Positions 7,523 through 15,247 of a stretch of 15,599 nt of DNA are shown here, one piece after another; position 1 is the stretch's first letter; the number at the start of each line of letters is the position of its first letter. Source of the DNA: Azoarcus sp. (GTDB taxonomy: Bacteria > Pseudomonadota > Gammaproteobacteria > Burkholderiales > Rhodocyclaceae); assembly GCA_031258035.1 (NCBI GenBank), contig JAIRNL010000130.1, positions 1 to 15,599 on the forward strand. The letters run 5' to 3'. Made by a program: the position numbers and the translations under genes. The notes below the pieces were generated by a model. That model was not told where the DNA came from. It was given only the letters and a program-made list of their open reading frames with translations, and searched no databases.

Positions 7523-8063
7523 AGATGTGCGAACGGTGAGCCTCGACGGTGCGCATCGAGATCGCCAGATGATCGGCGATGACCTTGTTGTAGTGACCTT
7601 CGAGAATCAGGTTCATGACTTCGCGTTCGCGCGCGGTCAGTTCCGAGAGCCGTTCTTCGACGGTATCGCGGTCGGCGATGGTGCGCCGCCGATCTTCGTC
7701 GAACTCGAAGGCGTCCAGTACGCGATCGGCGAGTTCATTGTGATTGAACGGTTTTTCGACGAAATCGAATGCGCCTTTCTTGATGGCATCGACCGCCATC
7801 TGGATATTGCCGTGCCCGGTGATGAAAATGACCGGCAGGGGGCAATGATTGGCGAGCAGCGCGTCGAAGCAGGCGATTCCGCCCATGCCGTTCAAACGTA
7901 TATCGAGAACGATGCAGCCGCGCCAGTCGGGCTGCCAGGCCAACAGGAAATCCTCGGCATTCGACCAGCCCCTGCACTCGATGCCGCGCGTGCGGAATTG
8001 CCATGAAACCGCATCTCGGATATCAACGTCGTCGTCGATGATATGAGCTTGCTTGTGGGTCAT
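7458..8063 (-). CDS. FixJ/NarL-type response regulator (receiver + LuxR HTH)
   Basis: This 201-residue protein is the probable partner of the adjacent histidine kinase. The receiver domain (about 5-118) has the acidic pair D11/D12, the phospho-acceptor D54 (IVLDIRL), the switch Thr82 (FITGHG) and Lys104 (VEKPF), so all key residues are present. A short linker leads to a LuxR-type helix-turn-helix (about 138-197), with LTAREREVMNLILEGHYNK and IADHLAISMRTVEAHRSHIF. This arrangement and the LTxREREV start are typical of the FixJ/DctR/TodT group of transcription activators. Its ATG overlaps the kinase stop as ATGA, so the two are co-translated. The 3' end overlaps convergent tilS by 65 bp. Target genes are unknown; symmetric sites upstream of the kinase may be autoregulatory. 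Confidence 0.93.
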   Translation of the reverse strand: MTHKQAHIIDDDVDIRDAVSWQFRTRGIECRGWSNAEDFLLAWQPDWRGCIVLDIRLNGMGGIACFDALLANHCPLPVIFITGHGNIQMAVDAIKKGAFDFVEKPFNHNELADRVLDAFEFDEDRRRTIADRDTVEERLSELTAREREVMNLILEGHYNKVIADHLAISMRTVEAHRSHIFNKMKVRSAVELAHFLSVLKE

Positions 8064-9451
8064 TGTTGTTCAGCGTCTGTGTTCAAGGTAGCGGTGCTTA
8101 ACGTCAATGTGAAAATCGTTCCGTTGGGCGGATTGGGTTTGAATGAGAGTTCTCCATGATGCAATTCGGCGATGGTACGGCAAATATTGAGCCCCATTCC
8201 CATGCCTTTGCCTTTGGTGGTGAAAAAAGGATCGAACAGGTGCGGGGCGATTTCCGGGGAGATGCCATGGCCCTGATCCGCCACGCTCATGGAAACGCCG
8301 TGTTCCTCCATGCGGGTACTGATGGTGAGGATGCGCGTGTCCGGCGGGGCGTCGAGCATGGCATCGATGCCGTTGCGCATCAGATTGATGAGGACCTGTT
8401 CGATCATCTGGGTGTCGACGGTGACTGGCGGCAGGTCCGTCCCGAAATCGCAGACGATCCGCACTTGCTGCTTGAGGGCATTGGTCTCGATCAGGGTGAG
8501 GGCATCACGTATCAGGGCGTTGAGATCGTTGCGGGTGAAATGTGGTTCGGTGCGGCGCACGAAGGAATGGACGCGGCCGATGATGCTTGCCGCGCGCTGG
8601 GCCTGGCGGGCGATCTTCTGCTGGACTTCCTTCAGTTCGGCAATGTCGGCGTGGCCGCTGTCGAGCTGATTCAGGCAGCCGGTGACGTAGCTGGAAATCG
8701 CAGCCAGCGGCTGGTTGAGTTCATGGGCCATGGTCGAGGCCATTTCGCCCATGGTGACCAGGCGCGAAGTGGCTTGCAGGCGCTCATATTGCAAGCGGCT
8801 CTGCTCGCGCGCGCGGCTTTGCTCGGTGATGTCGATGACCGCGCCCAGCCAGCCGACGTGTTGGCCGGAGACGTCGATGAACGGGCTTTCGATGACGAGG
8901 GCTTCGAATGGCTCTCCGTTCTTGCGCTGCATCGACACTTCGAGGCCCTTGCTCGGGATGTTGCCGTTCATCGCCTGGTTGATCGTTTCCAGATTGCGCT
9001 CGGACTGCGCGGGGTTCCAGTAGGGAACGTCGGGAAAGCGCGTGCCGAGCACTTCCTCGCTGCTGAACCCCGTCATGCGGCAAAAAGCCGGGCTGACGTA
9101 GGTGATGCGGCCTTCGCAGTCGCGGGCGCGCAGACCGCCCGCGGTCGAGGCTTCGAGCGCCTGCTGGAAAGTGGAAGCCTGTCGCAGGGCGCTTTGCACG
9201 CTCAGGTGGTCGGTCAGTTCCCGGCGCATCTGGGTGACGCCCCAGATGATGGTGAAACCGAGCAACACCACGACGCTGATCAACAACGCGGGGAACCATT
9301 CCGCGACATCGCCGTGGGCGCTGATGGAAGATGCGAGCCAGATGGACGTCATGACCGCCACGCCCAGCAGCGCCAGCAGCAGATAGGAGCGCCATCCGGT
9401 CCAACGGGTGTTTTCAGTGCCGGAATTGGGGGAAAAGACGGAGCCGGACAT
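8060..9451 (-). CDS. PAS-domain sensor histidine kinase (two TM helices, minimal periplasmic loop)
   Basis: This 463-residue membrane kinase is expected to phosphorylate the regulator encoded just downstream. Two transmembrane helices (about 21-43 and 53-73) flank only about ten periplasmic residues. A PAS domain (about 95-208) with a PAC-like end (GWLGAVIDITEQ) follows, then a coiled linker and the transmitter. The H-box is MAHELNQPLAAISS with His243. Next are the N-box NLMRNGIDAM (356-365), G1 DQGHG (392-396), F-box DPFFTTK (407-413) and G2 GKGMGMGL (414-421). The transmitter is of the DctB/FixL/TodS-like class. I start at ATG 9449-9451, just before the first membrane helix. The frame stays open to a TTG at 9577, but that extension would translate the repeats upstream. 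No Shine-Dalgarno sequence is evident. The signal is unknown. Confidence 0.9.
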   Translation of the reverse strand: MSGSVFSPNSGTENTRWTGWRSYLLLALLGVAVMTSIWLASSISAHGDVAEWFPALLISVVVLLGFTIIWGVTQMRRELTDHLSVQSALRQASTFQQALEASTAGGLRARDCEGRITYVSPAFCRMTGFSSEEVLGTRFPDVPYWNPAQSERNLETINQAMNGNIPSKGLEVSMQRKNGEPFEALVIESPFIDVSGQHVGWLGAVIDITEQSRAREQSRLQYERLQATSRLVTMGEMASTMAHELNQPLAAISSYVTGCLNQLDSGHADIAELKEVQQKIARQAQRAASIIGRVHSFVRRTEPHFTRNDLNALIRDALTLIETNALKQQVRIVCDFGTDLPPVTVDTQMIEQVLINLMRNGIDAMLDAPPDTRILTISTRMEEHGVSMSVADQGHGISPEIAPHLFDPFFTTKGKGMGMGLNICRTIAELHHGELSFKPNPPNGTIFTLTLSTATLNTDAEQQ

Positions 9452-9538
9452 GGGTATCGGGCGTGGGTGGCACTTGCGGGGGGGAGAGAGGGAGGGCGAA
9501 AATGAGCCTATTTCACACAGGAAGCCATGACTGGCTAA

Positions 9539-9574
9539 TTGTACGTAGATGTACGTAGATGATAGTACGTACAA
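9539..9574. promoter_or_regulatory. TACGTA operator-like cluster upstream of the histidine kinase
   Basis: TACGTA occurs at 9542-9547, 9552-9557 and 9566-9571. The first two lie in a perfect 10-bp direct repeat, gtacgtagat twice (9541-9560). The outer arms, TTGTACGTA (9539-9547) and TACGTACAA (9566-9574), form a perfect 9-bp inverted repeat with an 18-bp spacer. The cluster ends 88 bp upstream of the kinase ATG. A binding site for the FixJ-type regulator or another dimeric factor is an inference. Confidence 0.45.
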
Positions 9575-9607
9575 CAAAAAGAGTTGAGGAAAACATCACG
9601 CCATTTA

Positions 9608-9623
9608 CATGATGTATGTCATG
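9608..9623. promoter_or_regulatory. Inverted repeat CATGA-N6-TCATG, operator candidate
   Basis: Perfect 5-bp arms have their centres 11 bp apart, about one helical turn, in a divergent promoter region. It is not an FNR/ANR box (TTGAT-N4-ATCAA). Function is inferred from symmetry alone. Confidence 0.3.
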
Positions 9624-9754
9624 AGATTTGTCACGGGGCGGGGTTTTCTCCCCATGGCAGGCGGGAAATATACGACAGATGTCACATTATTTGGAAACGC
9701 GGCGAAACGGAGGTGGTCTATTGGCGCATCCATTTGAATACCATTGCGCGGTGT

Positions 9755-9762
9755 GGGAGGGG
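9755..9762 (+). promoter_or_regulatory. Ribosome binding site that decides the rluF start
   Basis: GGGAGGGG lies 8 bases before ATG 9771 and is the strongest Shine-Dalgarno sequence in the window. It favours ATG 9771 over the in-frame ATG 9786, which has only AGAGG in front. Confidence 0.55.
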
Positions 9763-9770
9763 TTCCCGAT

Positions 9771-10679
9771 ATGGCAGAGGTGCCCATGAGTGGAAAACAC
9801 GGGCGTTCTTCACGCATCGCGGGCACTTTGCGTCTGCGGCGCGTTTCTCGTCCATTGCCCGGCGTCTCTTCTCCCAGCGGGCTCGCGCCGGAGAAAGAGC
9901 AGGCGCGCGCCGCCTCCCCAACCGCCGGGCAGACCGCGCCCGATGGCGCCGAAGGCGTGCGCCTGTCCAAGCTCATGGCCGGGCGCGGCCTGTGCTCGCG
10001 GCGCGAGGCCGACGAATTGATCGAGCGCGGCTGGGTACTCGTCGACGGGCAACGGGTTTCCGAACTCGGTACACGCGTGGCGCCGGATGCGCACGTTGTC
10101 CTGGCGCCCGAGGCGCGCCGGCGACAGGGCGGGAAGATGACCGTGTTGCTTCACAAACCTGTCGGTTACGTCTCCGGGCAGCCAGAACCCGGTTATCGCC
10201 CGGCGGTGACCCTGATCCGCGCCGATACGCAATTCGGCGATTCCGGGGCGCGGCGGTTTCACCCCGGCATGCTCAGGGGACTCGCGCCCGCGGGGCGGCT
10301 CGACATTGATTCCACTGGTTTGCTGGTGCTTACCCAGGACGGTCGCATCGCCCGGCAGTTGATCGGCGGAGATGGCGCGATCGAAAAGGAATACCTGGTG
10401 CGGGTCGAGGGCCGGCTGCGCGAAAACGGCCTGGCTTTGCTCAACCATGGCCTGGAACTCGATGGCCGCGAGTTGCGCCCGGCGCGGGTCGAGTGGATCA
10501 ACCGCGACCAACTGCGTTTCGTCCTTCGGGAAGGGCGCAAGCGCCAGATACGGCGCATGTGCGAACTGGTGGGCCTGCGCGTGACGGGACTCAAGCGGGT
10601 GCGTATCGGTCGCGTGAGCCTGGGAGATTTGCCGGTCGGGCAATGGCGTTTCCTGGACGAAGGCGAGCATTTTTCCTGA
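9771..10679 (+). CDS. rluF: RsuA/RluB/RluF-family rRNA pseudouridine synthase (RluF-like)
   Basis: This enzyme isomerises a uridine in rRNA (U2604 of 23S rRNA in E. coli RluF) to pseudouridine. The 302-residue product has a Ser/Ala/Pro/Arg-rich, probably disordered N-terminus (1-60), then an S4 RNA-binding domain (about 64-112; [19 protein letters not shown]). The catalytic domain runs from KPVGYVSGQ (129-137) through [17 protein letters not shown] (175-191), whose Asp178 is the expected nucleophile. It ends with [25 protein letters not shown] (254-268) and LPVGQWRFL. The [13 protein letters not shown] motif and the S4 spacing are closest to RluF, but RluB, RluE and RsuA share the fold, so the exact rRNA target is less sure than the family. 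It is transcribed alone, divergent from the kinase and convergent with the transglycosylase gene, with 59 bp between stops and no clear terminator. Confidence 0.85.
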   Translation: MAEVPMSGKHGRSSRIAGTLRLRRVSRPLPGVSSPSGLAPEKEQARAASPTAGQTAPDGAEGVRLSKLMAGRGLCSRREADELIERGWVLVDGQRVSELGTRVAPDAHVVLAPEARRRQGGKMTVLLHKPVGYVSGQPEPGYRPAVTLIRADTQFGDSGARRFHPGMLRGLAPAGRLDIDSTGLLVLTQDGRIARQLIGGDGAIEKEYLVRVEGRLRENGLALLNHGLELDGRELRPARVEWINRDQLRFVLREGRKRQIRRMCELVGLRVTGLKRVRIGRVSLGDLPVGQWRFLDEGEHFS

Positions 10680-10738
10680 GCGCGGCGCGGCGGTCGCCCG
10701 CGAAACGGCGCCCAATCCAGCGTGTCCGCCCGCGCGCC

Positions 10739-11635
10739 TCAACGCACGATGACGATGTCCCGCCTTGCGGATGCCTGCGCGACGAGCCGCGATGCGCTGG
10801 CGACCGGCGGCGGCCGGGTGGCATTCATTGCCGGAGCCGCTGGCTGGGAGACCGGCTTGTTCCCCATGGCGGTTTGCGGCGCGGCGGGCGTCGGCTGCCC
10901 GCGCGGCGTTGCCGTCGCGGCGCTGGTTCGGGCAATGGCCGCCGACGCCTGGGTGGGAACGGGTTTGTCCGCCGCCGCCGCCGTCGGCGTTGCGCTCGTC
11001 GCGGCGGTGCGCGCGATCGCGGACGGTATTTCCCATCCCCAGTGGTTTTGCCAGGCGTTGCGCACGAGGTTGGGATATTCGGCCCGGCCGCGGCTGCCGT
11101 TGTAGCGGCCCAGGGCAAGAAAGAGGTTGCCTTTTTCCAGGTCGATGTAGTGGCGCAGGATGGCGCAGCCATAGCGCAGATTGGTGCGCAGATGGAAAAG
11201 GTTGTCCTCCTTGCCGCCGATGGCGTCGACCCAGAACGGCATGACCTGCATGTAGCCGCGCGCGCCGGCTTTCGAGAGCGCGTATTTGTTGAATCTGCTT
11301 TCGACCTGGATCAGGCCGAGCACGAGTTGCGGATCCAGCCCGGCGCGGGTGGCTTCGTAGTGGATCGCGGTCAGCAGCTCCCGGCGGGCGTCCAGGTCGG
11401 GGACGCGCTTCTTGAGGCGTTGCGACATTTCAGCCAGCCAGAGATTGCGCTCGGCGACGTTCTTGATCGGTATTTCGGCGGGGGCCGCGTCGCTCACCGA
11501 GCGGTGCATGGCGGCGCGCACGCTGGCGGCCAGTTGTTCCCGCTGCTGGTTTCCGGCCTGTGCCGACAGGCTCGCAAGCACGCAGGCGCCCACGGCGAAC
11601 AGGGACGAGAGACGGCGGACGACGGATGACATCAT
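10739..11635 (-). CDS. Secreted SLT-family lytic transglycosylase with low-complexity C-terminal tail
   Basis: Lytic transglycosylases cleave the MurNAc-GlcNAc bond of peptidoglycan, leaving 1,6-anhydro ends. The 298-residue protein has a Sec signal peptide ([20 protein letters not shown]..., probable cleavage after AQA at residue 27). The SLT catalytic domain (about 86-200) has Glu112 in [13 protein letters not shown] as the expected catalytic acid, followed by [12 protein letters not shown] (124-135) and [16 protein letters not shown] (174-189). Residues 203-298 are an Ala/Pro/Thr-rich tail, which could be a flexible linker or a wall-associated region. The ATG overlaps the proS stop as ATGA, so the gene depends on the proS transcript. 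The frame is open far upstream inside proS, but that part is an out-of-frame shadow. I give no symbol because the family (MltE/Slt-like) has several members. Confidence 0.9.
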   Translation of the reverse strand: MMSSVVRRLSSLFAVGACVLASLSAQAGNQQREQLAASVRAAMHRSVSDAAPAEIPIKNVAERNLWLAEMSQRLKKRVPDLDARRELLTAIHYEATRAGLDPQLVLGLIQVESRFNKYALSKAGARGYMQVMPFWVDAIGGKEDNLFHLRTNLRYGCAILRHYIDLEKGNLFLALGRYNGSRGRAEYPNLVRNAWQNHWGWEIPSAIARTAATSATPTAAAADKPVPTQASAAIARTSAATATPRGQPTPAAPQTAMGNKPVSQPAAPAMNATRPPPVASASRLVAQASARRDIVIVR

Positions 11636-13386
11636 GATGCGTCCGCGCGCGCGCGCAGGCAGGCGACGACATGCGCGCAGGCTTCGGACGGCGCAAGCCT
11701 TGCCTGCTGCCCGTCGCCATGGCGGGCCTGGTATTCGACGACGCCTTCCTTCAGGCCGCGTTCGCCGACGGTGAGGCGGTGCGGAATGCCGATCAATTCC
11801 CAGTCGGCGAACATCACGCCGGGGCGTTCGTCGCGGTCGTCCAGGATGGCATCGACGCCCGCGGCCAGCAGGGCTTCGTAGAGGCGGCTGGCTTCGGCGC
11901 GCACCGCCTCCGACTTGCCCCAGCCGACGGCGCAGACGACGGCCTCGAACGGCGCGATCGCCGCCGGCCAGACGATGCCGCGCTCGTCGTGGTTCTGTTC
12001 GATCGCCGCGCCGAGGATGCGGGTGATGCCGATGCCGTAGCAGCCCATCTCGAAGAAGCGGGGCTTGCCGTCGACGTCGAGGAAAGTGGCGTCCATTGCC
12101 CGCGAGTACTTGTCGCCGAGGTAGAACACATGGCCGACTTCGATGCCGCGGTCGATGGCGAGCGTTCCCCGCCCGTCCGGCGACGGGTCGCCCGCGACGG
12201 CGTTGCGGATATCGGCGACGATCCCGGGTTCGGGCAGGTCGCGCCCCCAGTTCGCCCCGGTGTAGTGGTAGCCCTCGGCGTTGGCGCCGCAGATGAAATC
12301 GGCCATGTTGGCCACCGTGCGGTCGGCGACGATCCGCACCGGCTTCCTGGGCGCGATGGGGCCGAGAGAACCGGGCCCGCAACCGAAATGTTCGACGATC
12401 TCGGCCTCGGTGGCGAAACGGAAACCCGCCTTCAGGCCGTCGATCTTGCTGGCTTTGACCTCGTTGAGATCGTGGTCGCCCCGCAGCAACAGCAACCAGA
12501 TCGTGGGCGCGCGGTCTTGCCCGGCCCCGTCGCTGGCCAGCACCAGCGACTTGACGGTGGAAGTGAGCGGCGCGCCGAGGAAAGCGGCCACTTCGCCGCA
12601 GCTCTCGTAGCCTGGGGTGGCCGTCCTGGCGAGCGCGGCACGCGCGGCGGCGCGCGCCGGGATGAGCGGCAGGGCTTCAGCCAGCTCGATGTTGGCGGCG
12701 TAGTCCGAATCCGGGCAATAGACGATGGCGTCCTCGCCGGTGTCGGCGATGACCTGGAATTCGTGCGAGCGGTCGCCGCCGATCGAGCCGGTATCGGCGG
12801 CGACGGCGCGGTATTTGAGGCCGATGCGGTCGAAAATGCGGCGATAGGCGGCGAACATCGTGTCGTAGCTCTTGCCGGCGGCCTCCGCGTCCCGGTCGAA
12901 GGAATAACCGTCCTTCATGATGAATTCCCGCCCGCGCATCACCCCGAAACGGGGCCGGCGCTCGTCGCGGAACTTGGTCTGGATCTGATAGAAATTGCGC
13001 GGCAACTGCCGGTAGCTCCTGATTTCCTGGCGGGCAATGTCGGTGACGACCTCCTCCGAAGTCGGCTGGAGGGCGAAATCGCGCCCGTGGCGGTCGGCGA
13101 AGCGCAACATCTCCGGCCCCATCTCGTCCCAGCGTCCGGTTTCCCGCCACAATTCGGCGGGTTGCACCAGCGGCATGGAAATTTCCAGCGCCCCGGCGCG
13201 CGCCAGCTCGCCGCGGACGATGGCCTCGACCTTGCGGATCGCGCGCAGCGCCAGCGGCAAGTAATCGTAGATGCCGGCGGCGACCTTGCGGATCATGCCG
13301 GCGCGCAGCATGAGCTTCTGGCTCACGACTTCGGCGTCGGCGGGGGCTTCTTTCAGAGTGTTGAAATGGAACTGGCTGGCTCGCAT
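11632..13386 (-). CDS. proS: ProS, prolyl-tRNA synthetase (bacterial type with editing domain)
   Basis: ProS charges tRNA-Pro with proline, and its editing domain removes mis-attached alanine. The 584-residue protein is a class II synthetase of bacterial architecture. The catalytic core opens [20 protein letters not shown]. Motif 2 is [20 protein letters not shown] (139-158), and motif 3 is [17 protein letters not shown] (448-464). The INS/YbaK-like editing insertion lies between about 225 and 395 and includes the conserved Lys279 in STVKSLVL. The anticodon-binding domain follows (about 475-580). Length agrees with the family (about 570-580). ATG 13384-13386 matches the family N-terminus exactly. 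A TAGAAT -10 lies 33 bp upstream. The stop overlaps the transglycosylase start. Confidence 0.97.
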   Translation of the reverse strand: MRASQFHFNTLKEAPADAEVVSQKLMLRAGMIRKVAAGIYDYLPLALRAIRKVEAIVRGELARAGALEISMPLVQPAELWRETGRWDEMGPEMLRFADRHGRDFALQPTSEEVVTDIARQEIRSYRQLPRNFYQIQTKFRDERRPRFGVMRGREFIMKDGYSFDRDAEAAGKSYDTMFAAYRRIFDRIGLKYRAVAADTGSIGGDRSHEFQVIADTGEDAIVYCPDSDYAANIELAEALPLIPARAAARAALARTATPGYESCGEVAAFLGAPLTSTVKSLVLASDGAGQDRAPTIWLLLLRGDHDLNEVKASKIDGLKAGFRFATEAEIVEHFGCGPGSLGPIAPRKPVRIVADRTVANMADFICGANAEGYHYTGANWGRDLPEPGIVADIRNAVAGDPSPDGRGTLAIDRGIEVGHVFYLGDKYSRAMDATFLDVDGKPRFFEMGCYGIGITRILGAAIEQNHDERGIVWPAAIAPFEAVVCAVGWGKSEAVRAEASRLYEALLAAGVDAILDDRDERPGVMFADWELIGIPHRLTVGERGLKEGVVEYQARHGDGQQARLAPSEACAHVVACLRARADAS

Positions 13387-13418
13387 GGAAAACGCCGGAG
13401 GTAAGGGTCAAGCCGGGG

Positions 13419-13424
13419 ATTCTA
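13419..13424 (-). promoter_or_regulatory. Candidate -10 element of the proS operon
   Basis: On the minus strand the sequence is CGCTAGAATCCCC. TAGAAT matches the sigma-70 -10 at five of six positions and resembles the one before ybgC (GCTAGAATnCC). A weak TTCCAA at a 16-bp spacing is the only -35 candidate. The leader to the proS ATG would be about 26 nt. Confidence 0.4.
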
Positions 13425-13530
13425 GCGTGGGTTCACGACATTGGAACGGAGAGCATTACAGCCCGATCTTTCAAATCGCCGCCGAATATGAAAGAATCGC
13501 GGCAACCCTGTGAATTTTTAAGGTTCAATC

Positions 13531-14073
13531 ATGCTCGACCGCGAAGGCTATCGCCCGAACGTCGGCATCGTTCTTGTCAATATGCGCAATGAGGTGTTCT
13601 GGGGCAAGCGCATCCGCGAGCATTCATGGCAATTTCCGCAAGGCGGCATCAAGCACGGCGAGACGCCGGAGCAAGCGATGTACCGGGAATTGTTCGAGGA
13701 AGTCGGCTTGCGCCCCGAGCACGTCAGGATACTCGGCCGAACCCGTGGCTGGTTGCGTTACGACGTTCCCAAGCATTGGATCAAGCGGGAATGGCGCAAC
13801 ACCTACCGCGGCCAGAAGCAGATATGGTTCCTGCTGCGGCTGGTGGGGCGCGACACAGACGTATGCCTGCGTTCCAGCACGCACCCGGAATTCGACGCCT
13901 GGCGTTGGAGCGACTATTGGGTGCCGCTCGATGCAGTCATCGAATTCAAGCGCGGCGTCTACCAGCTTGCCCTGACCGAGCTGTCGCGCATGCTGTTCCG
14001 CTCCCGCCATGCCGAACCGCCGGAAAGCTACCGCCTGGCGCTCGAATCCATCGGGGGAGGGGCGGCGCAATGA
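13531..14073 (+). CDS. rppH: RppH (NudH), RNA pyrophosphohydrolase, Nudix family
   Basis: RppH removes pyrophosphate from the 5' triphosphate end of mRNA, which opens transcripts to RNase E-dependent decay; it also cleaves dinucleoside polyphosphates. The 180-residue protein begins [17 protein letters not shown], typical of the family. The full Nudix box is present at 38-60, fitting G-x5-E-x7-REUxEExGU with Glu44, Arg52, Glu53, Glu56 and Glu57. RppH-like features are HSWQFPQGG (31-39) and [12 protein letters not shown] (about 93-104). AAGG lies seven bases before the ATG. It is divergent from proS across 144 bp and the stop overlaps the next gene as ATGA. Length fits the family (about 160-180). 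Confidence 0.95.
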   Translation: MLDREGYRPNVGIVLVNMRNEVFWGKRIREHSWQFPQGGIKHGETPEQAMYRELFEEVGLRPEHVRILGRTRGWLRYDVPKHWIKREWRNTYRGQKQIWFLLRLVGRDTDVCLRSSTHPEFDAWRWSDYWVPLDAVIEFKRGVYQLALTELSRMLFRSRHAEPPESYRLALESIGGGAAQ

Positions 14074-14630
14074 AGACCCTCCTGGCGTGCCTGCCTCTCG
14101 CCCTCATGCCGCTCCTGGCCTGGGCGCGGGACGACGGAGACGAGGCGCGGAAAGCCGCTGCTGGCTGGGTGGAAGCCGGATACACCTTGCCGTCGCCGCC
14201 CGACGAGCGCCACCTGCTCGCGTTTCGCGTGGGCGCCCACCCCGTCGGTCGCTTTTTGCTCGATCCCGAAAGCCTCACGGTCGGCGAGGACGGCGTGATT
14301 CGCTACACGCTGGTCATGCGCGGCAGCGGCGGCGCGAGCACCACCACCTTCGAGGGGGTGCGTTGCGGCACGCGCGAGCGCAGGCTCTACGCCAACCTTG
14401 AACGGGACGGCGGCTGGCGACCGTTCAAGAAGAGCGCCTGGCAGCCGCTTCCCGTCGCGGGGTCTTCCATCGCCATGTTCGCCTACAGCGGCAACGATCC
14501 CCGCGCGACGCTGGCTTACGGCTATCTGTGCGACGGCTCGGCCCCGAGGCGCGCGCGGGAAGACATCATCGGCCGCCTGCGTGGCAAGCGTGTCGACTAT
14601 CTCGACCCATACCATGGAGTGGAACCATGA
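14070..14630 (+). CDS. CNP1-like family protein, probably periplasmic
   Basis: This 186-residue protein resembles the CNP1-like family (first noted as a cryptic Neisseria protein), whose function is unknown. It has a Sec signal peptide ([19 protein letters not shown], likely cleaved after residue 19). Cys7 is too early for a normal lipoprotein signal. The mature part contains the family-like stretch [20 protein letters not shown] (76-95), then GVRC with Cys99, RRLYANL (104-110) and W124; Cys154 could pair with Cys99. The ATG overlaps the rppH stop, with GGAGG nine bases upstream, and the stop overlaps the coq7 start, again as ATGA. The tight coupling to coq7 hints at envelope or quinone-related work, but that is only context. 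Confidence 0.8.
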   Translation: MKTLLACLPLALMPLLAWARDDGDEARKAAAGWVEAGYTLPSPPDERHLLAFRVGAHPVGRFLLDPESLTVGEDGVIRYTLVMRGSGGASTTTFEGVRCGTRERRLYANLERDGGWRPFKKSAWQPLPVAGSSIAMFAYSGNDPRATLAYGYLCDGSAPRRAREDIIGRLRGKRVDYLDPYHGVEP

Positions 14631-15247
14631 TTGATCGGGCCATACTCGGGTTCGACCGCATCCTGCGCACGGTCTTCGCGCCGGCCTGCCCGGCGCGGCC
14701 GACGCCCGGCGGCGACCTCCCCGACGCGGCGCTCGACGAGGCGCAAAAGCGCCGCGTCGCGGCGCTGATGCGGGTGAATCACTGTGGCGAAGTCTGTGCC
14801 CAGGCGCTCTACCAGGGGCAGGCACTGACATCGCGCGATCCCGCGATTCGCGCCGCGCTCGGGCGGGCCTCGGACGAAGAAATCGACCATCTGGCCTGGA
14901 CGGAGCGGCGCATCGACGAACTGGGCGGGCGCAAGAGCATCCTCAATCCGTTGTGGTATGGCGGCGCGCTCGCCATCGGCGTGGCGGCCGGCGGCTTCGG
15001 CGAGCGTTGGAACCTGGGCTTCCTTGCCGAAACCGAGCGCCAGGTCGAAGCCCACCTGCGCGGCCACCTCGATGCCCTGCCCGCCGACGACCGCAAATCG
15101 CGCGCCATTGTCGAGCAGATGAAACAGGACGAAGCCGCCCATGCCGAAACCGCCATCCGCCTTGGCGCGCGCGAGCTGCCCGCGCCGGTCAAGCTGGCGA
15201 TGAAACTGGCCGCGAAGCTGATGACCACGGTGGCCTACCGCCTGTAG
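14627..15247 (+). CDS. coq7: Coq7, demethoxyubiquinone hydroxylase (di-iron)
   Basis: Coq7 is the membrane-associated di-iron monooxygenase that hydroxylates 2-polyprenyl-3-methyl-6-methoxy-1,4-benzoquinone at a late step of ubiquinone synthesis. The 206-residue protein carries the expected ligands: Glu55 in [18 protein letters not shown], the ExxH pair Glu85/His88 ([11 protein letters not shown]), Glu135 or Glu137 ([13 protein letters not shown]), and Glu169/His172 (KQDEAAHAE). The hydrophobic stretch around 108-125 is typical of the membrane-binding helix. Length matches bacterial Coq7 (about 210). The start at 14627 overlaps the CNP1 stop as ATGA with a GGAG upstream; longer upstream frames lie inside the CNP1 gene. 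Organisms using Coq7 rather than UbiF are frequent among alpha- and betaproteobacteria. Confidence 0.96.
   Translation: MIDRAILGFDRILRTVFAPACPARPTPGGDLPDAALDEAQKRRVAALMRVNHCGEVCAQALYQGQALTSRDPAIRAALGRASDEEIDHLAWTERRIDELGGRKSILNPLWYGGALAIGVAAGGFGERWNLGFLAETERQVEAHLRGHLDALPADDRKSRAIVEQMKQDEAAHAETAIRLGARELPAPVKLAMKLAAKLMTTVAYRL

Larger units (their letters stand above)
9452..9770. promoter_or_regulatory. Regulatory intergenic region between kinase and rluF genes
   Basis: This 319-bp divergent region is less GC-rich than its surroundings and carries no convincing gene. It holds, in order, a G-run/purine tract (9478-9496), three TACGTA elements (9542-9571), the inverted repeat CATGA-N6-TCATG (9608-9623), a GGGG-TTTTCT-CCCC hairpin (9640-9653), the palindrome GACAGATGTC (9674-9683) and the Shine-Dalgarno sequence of rluF. 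Promoters for both directions are expected, but I could not fix -10/-35 pairs with confidence. Confidence 0.55.

Noticed and set aside
8825..9170. Haem-binding, FixL-type oxygen-sensing PAS domain
   Set aside because: The region that would hold the haem-ligating His (around PYWNPAQSERNLETINQAM) contains no His, so the FixL name is not supported.
8156..9505. Long plus-strand open frame opposite the histidine kinase
   Set aside because: Antisense shadow; the minus-strand kinase has all its transmitter boxes.
9452..9577. N-terminal extension of the kinase to a TTG at 9577
   Set aside because: It would translate the TACGTA repeats and lies before the natural start next to the first membrane helix; no ribosome site supports it.
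9608..9623. FNR/ANR anaerobic regulator box
   Set aside because: CATGA-N6-TCATG does not match TTGAT-N4-ATCAA in sequence or spacing.
10680..10738. Bidirectional terminator between rluF and the transglycosylase gene
   Set aside because: Only a 5-bp GC stem can form and there is no T run on either strand.
11636..12382. Open frame inside proS, in frame with the lytic transglycosylase, suggesting a fused larger protein
   Set aside because: It is Arg/Pro-rich, out of frame with proS, and shows no domain; the transglycosylase has its own signal peptide and ATG overlapping the proS stop.
11671..13404. Plus-strand open frame opposite proS
   Set aside because: Antisense shadow of a fully recognisable prolyl-tRNA synthetase.
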